8,615 bases of DNA from Sphingomonadales bacterium (lineage in GTDB: Bacteria; Pseudomonadota; Alphaproteobacteria; Sphingomonadales; Sphingomonadaceae). The stretch is from positions 1 through 8,615 of the forward strand of contig JAFLDC010000090.1 in NCBI GenBank assembly GCA_017302775.1, in the 5' to 3' direction. Positions 6,775 to 8,615 of this stretch are shown one piece after another. The notes under the pieces were generated by a model. That model did not search any database and was not told the DNA's origin. It worked only from the letters and a program-made list of their open reading frames with translations. How positions within the stretch are numbered: position 1 is the first letter of the stretch; each line of letters starts with the position of its first letter. The position numbers and the translations under genes are program-made.

Positions 6775-7637
6775 CCCGCTTCGCCCATTTTGCTGCGATC
6801 GACTGGTCGGGCGCGGCGGGTGAGCGTCATCATGGAATTGCCGTGGCGCTGTGCCACGCGGGCACCGCCGCGCCGGTGCTGGTCCGGCCCGGGCACCGCT
6901 GGTCGCGCGGTGAAGTTCTGGACTGGCTGGTCAGCGCCCTGCCCGCCGACACACTGGTGGGCTTCGACATGGGGATCAGCCTGGCCTATGCCGATACCGC
7001 GGCCTTCTTCCCCGGCTGGAGCGAGAGCCCGCGCGACGCCCGTTCGCTGTGGGCCTTGGTTGACCGCATGTGCACGAGCGACCCCTTTCTGGGCATATCC
7101 AGTTTCGTCGATCATCCGGAACCGGCCCGGCACTTTCGCCGCCACGGCGGGCGCGAGGGCGACCGGTTCGGCGGCGGTCGCGGACGGTTGCGGATGACCG
7201 AACTTGCACAGCAGGCGATGGGGTGCACGCCCACATCGAACTTCAATCTGGTTGGCGCCGCACAGGTCGGCAAGGCCAGCCTCGCGGGGATGCGGCTGCT
7301 CAACCAGCTGGATCGGCGTCTGCCGGTCTGGCCGATCGATCCGCTGCCGCCGCACGGTTCGGTGGTAGTGGAGATCTACACCACCCTAGCCGCGATAGCG
7401 GCCGGGCGCAGCGCCGCGAAATCCAAGATGCGCGACTATGGCGCGCTGAACCACGCGCTGGATGCGCTGGGATCGGCGCCGCTGCCTCGAACCGGGCCCG
7501 TGAGCGACCATGCCAGCGACGCCGTGTTGAGCGCTGCCTGGCTACGCAGCGCGGCCGGCAATCCGGCGCTATGGGCTCCTGCAGCGCTTAGTGCGGAAAT
7601 TGCCGCAACTGAGGGGTGGACCTTTGGCGCGCGCTGA
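6771..7637 (+). CDS. RNase H-fold, DUF429-like predicted nuclease
   Basis: The GTG at 6771 overlaps the stop of the lipoprotein gene (GTGA), and the 288-residue product begins MTRFAHFAAIDWSGA. I chose this start because the first beta strand with its acidic residue begins right after it and because of the coupling overlap; there is no Shine-Dalgarno. The acidic pattern fits a DUF429/RNase H-like nuclease fold: Asp11 in AAIDWSG, Asp66 in LVGFDMGIS, Glu201 in VVVEIYTTLA, and Asp246/Asp250 in SDHASDAVLSAAWL. These resemble the GID, VEvyP and DDaaDA positions of DUF429 proteins. Activity and substrate are not established for the family. A conserved-looking middle section includes SSFVDHPE, an Arg/Gly-rich stretch and NFNLVGAAQVGKASLAG. 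It is the third gene of the rarA operon, which makes a DNA-processing role plausible but unproven. Confidence 0.8.
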   Translation: MTRFAHFAAIDWSGAAGERHHGIAVALCHAGTAAPVLVRPGHRWSRGEVLDWLVSALPADTLVGFDMGISLAYADTAAFFPGWSESPRDARSLWALVDRMCTSDPFLGISSFVDHPEPARHFRRHGGREGDRFGGGRGRLRMTELAQQAMGCTPTSNFNLVGAAQVGKASLAGMRLLNQLDRRLPVWPIDPLPPHGSVVVEIYTTLAAIAAGRSAAKSKMRDYGALNHALDALGSAPLPRTGPVSDHASDAVLSAAWLRSAAGNPALWAPAALSAEIAATEGWTFGAR

Positions 7638-7661
7638 CGCAAAGGGGCCTCAGCACAACGG

Positions 7662-7737
<76 letters not shown>

Positions 7738-7763
7738 TTCTTCGCCAGGGAGCGCGGCAGCAC

Positions 7764-8615
7764 ATGCTTGCAGAAATGATCCAGCGTCTGTTTGAGCGTT
7801 CGCTCGACGACGCCGCGCAGGCTGAGGCAAGAAATGGGGTGTGGCTCCCCGCGTTGTGGGCCGAGGTGGAGGAGATGGGGCTACCGCTGGCCCTCCTGAA
7901 CGAAACACAAGGCGGATTTGGCCTCTCCCCGGCCGAGCAGGGCGAAGCATTGACTCTGCTGGGCAGATTGGTGGTGCCGTTGCCGGTGGCCGAAACCATG
8001 GGCGCCAATCGCCTGCTGGCGAAGGCCGGATTGCCGCTCGCCGAGGGTCCGGCGGGGCTGGCGCGCGCCGATCACCTGAAGCTGGAAAACGGTGTGCTGA
8101 CCGGCCGGGTTGAGCGAGTAGCGTGGGGTGCAGACCTCAATTGCCTGGTGCTGGCGGTGGGCGAAACGCTGTACCGGGTGCCGAGCACTGGCTGGTCGCT
8201 GGCTGAGCCCGGCCATGCGCTTAATTTTCACCCCCGCCCGAGCCTCGAACTACGGTGGGAAGCCGACGCGCTCGCACCCGTGCCGGTTTGCCCGCTGGCG
8301 GAAGGCGCGACACTGCGCGCCCACCAGATTGCCGGCGCGCTGGAAGCTGCGCTCGACATGACGTTGGAACATACCGCCACCCGGATTCAGTTCGGCAAGC
8401 CGCTTCAGAAAAATCAGGTGGTCCAGCATGAGCTCGCCAAGATCGCCGGTGAACTGGCCTGCGCCACTGCGGCGGCGGGGCTGGCCGCCGAAGCGCTTGA
8501 GCGGGGTGATCTGCTGGGCATTGCCGCAGGCTCCTTGCGCGCCCGTGAAGCCGCCGGCAGCGGCGCCGCGATCGCCACCCAGATGCACGGCGCAATCGGT
8601 TTTACCCGCGAACAT
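7764..8615 (+). CDS. Acyl-CoA dehydrogenase-like flavoprotein, N-terminal 284 residues
   Basis: The frame is open from ATG 7764 to the right edge (284 codons, no stop), so the last part of the protein is missing. Acyl-CoA dehydrogenases oxidise acyl-CoA thioesters at the alpha-beta carbons with FAD. The C-terminal helical domain shows ATRIQFGKPLQKNQVVQHEL (Arg207 and QFGKPL, which contacts FAD in the family) and QMHGAIGFTREH (273-284). The N-terminal helical domain includes EMGLPLALLNETQGGFGLS. The middle beta domain is short and lacks the usual TEPxAGSD flavin-binding signature. This recalls the degenerate small subunits of heteromeric FadE enzymes used on steroid or other bulky acyl-CoAs. 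The start has AGGGAG about 11 bases upstream, and tRNA-Thr ends 26 bases before it. Family is confident, substrate unknown. Confidence 0.88.
   Translation, partial: MLAEMIQRLFERSLDDAAQAEARNGVWLPALWAEVEEMGLPLALLNETQGGFGLSPAEQGEALTLLGRLVVPLPVAETMGANRLLAKAGLPLAEGPAGLARADHLKLENGVLTGRVERVAWGADLNCLVLAVGETLYRVPSTGWSLAEPGHALNFHPRPSLELRWEADALAPVPVCPLAEGATLRAHQIAGALEAALDMTLEHTATRIQFGKPLQKNQVVQHELAKIAGELACATAAAGLAAEALERGDLLGIAAGSLRAREAAGSGAAIATQMHGAIGFTREH

Noticed and set aside
6390..7355. A 321-codon minus-strand frame opposite the lipoprotein and RNase H-fold genes
   Set aside because: It is antisense to a gene with a conserved-looking acidic pattern, has no RBS-backed start and shows shadow-like composition.

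Overview
The window is GC-rich chromosomal DNA from an alphaproteobacterium, most likely a member of the Sphingomonadales (Sphingomonas, Novosphingobium or Erythrobacter-like). This rests on protein style (PadR with a Gly/Arg-rich N-terminus, a small four-helix membrane protein typical of sphingomonads, an alphaproteobacterial RarA) and on codon and base composition. No phage, IS, CRISPR or plasmid genes are visible. It reads as ordinary core genome with a few regulatory and gene-integrity oddities.

Layout. 1-160 (minus) is the start of a DUF805 membrane protein that runs off the left edge. 161-342 is a divergent intergenic region. 343-2175 (plus) is the ribosome-associated GTPase TypA/BipA. 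2246-3400 (plus) is a GT-B glycosyltransferase of the GT4 type. It meets a minus-strand small membrane protein (3393-3851) tail to tail with an 8-bp overlap. Upstream of that gene on the same strand is a PadR-family repressor (3922-4527). A strong hairpin lies in the gap, and its descending arm contains the membrane protein's ribosome binding site. A perfect 12-bp palindrome sits on the likely -10 of padR and suggests autoregulation.

Divergent from padR, 4702-6018 (plus) encodes the replication-fork AAA+ ATPase RarA. It is followed with stop/start overlaps by a small lipoprotein gene (6015-6774, interrupted by one extra T in a TTTT run) and by an RNase H-fold, DUF429-like protein (6771-7637). 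These three look like one translationally coupled operon. A complete tRNA-Thr(TGT) with encoded CCA follows 24 bp later (7662-7737). Then comes the first 284 codons of an acyl-CoA dehydrogenase-like protein (7764 to the right edge).

I do not see a convincing undescribed system. The best leads are the frameshifted lipoprotein inside the rarA operon, the unstudied RNase H-fold partner of RarA, and the RBS-masking hairpin between padR and the membrane protein gene.
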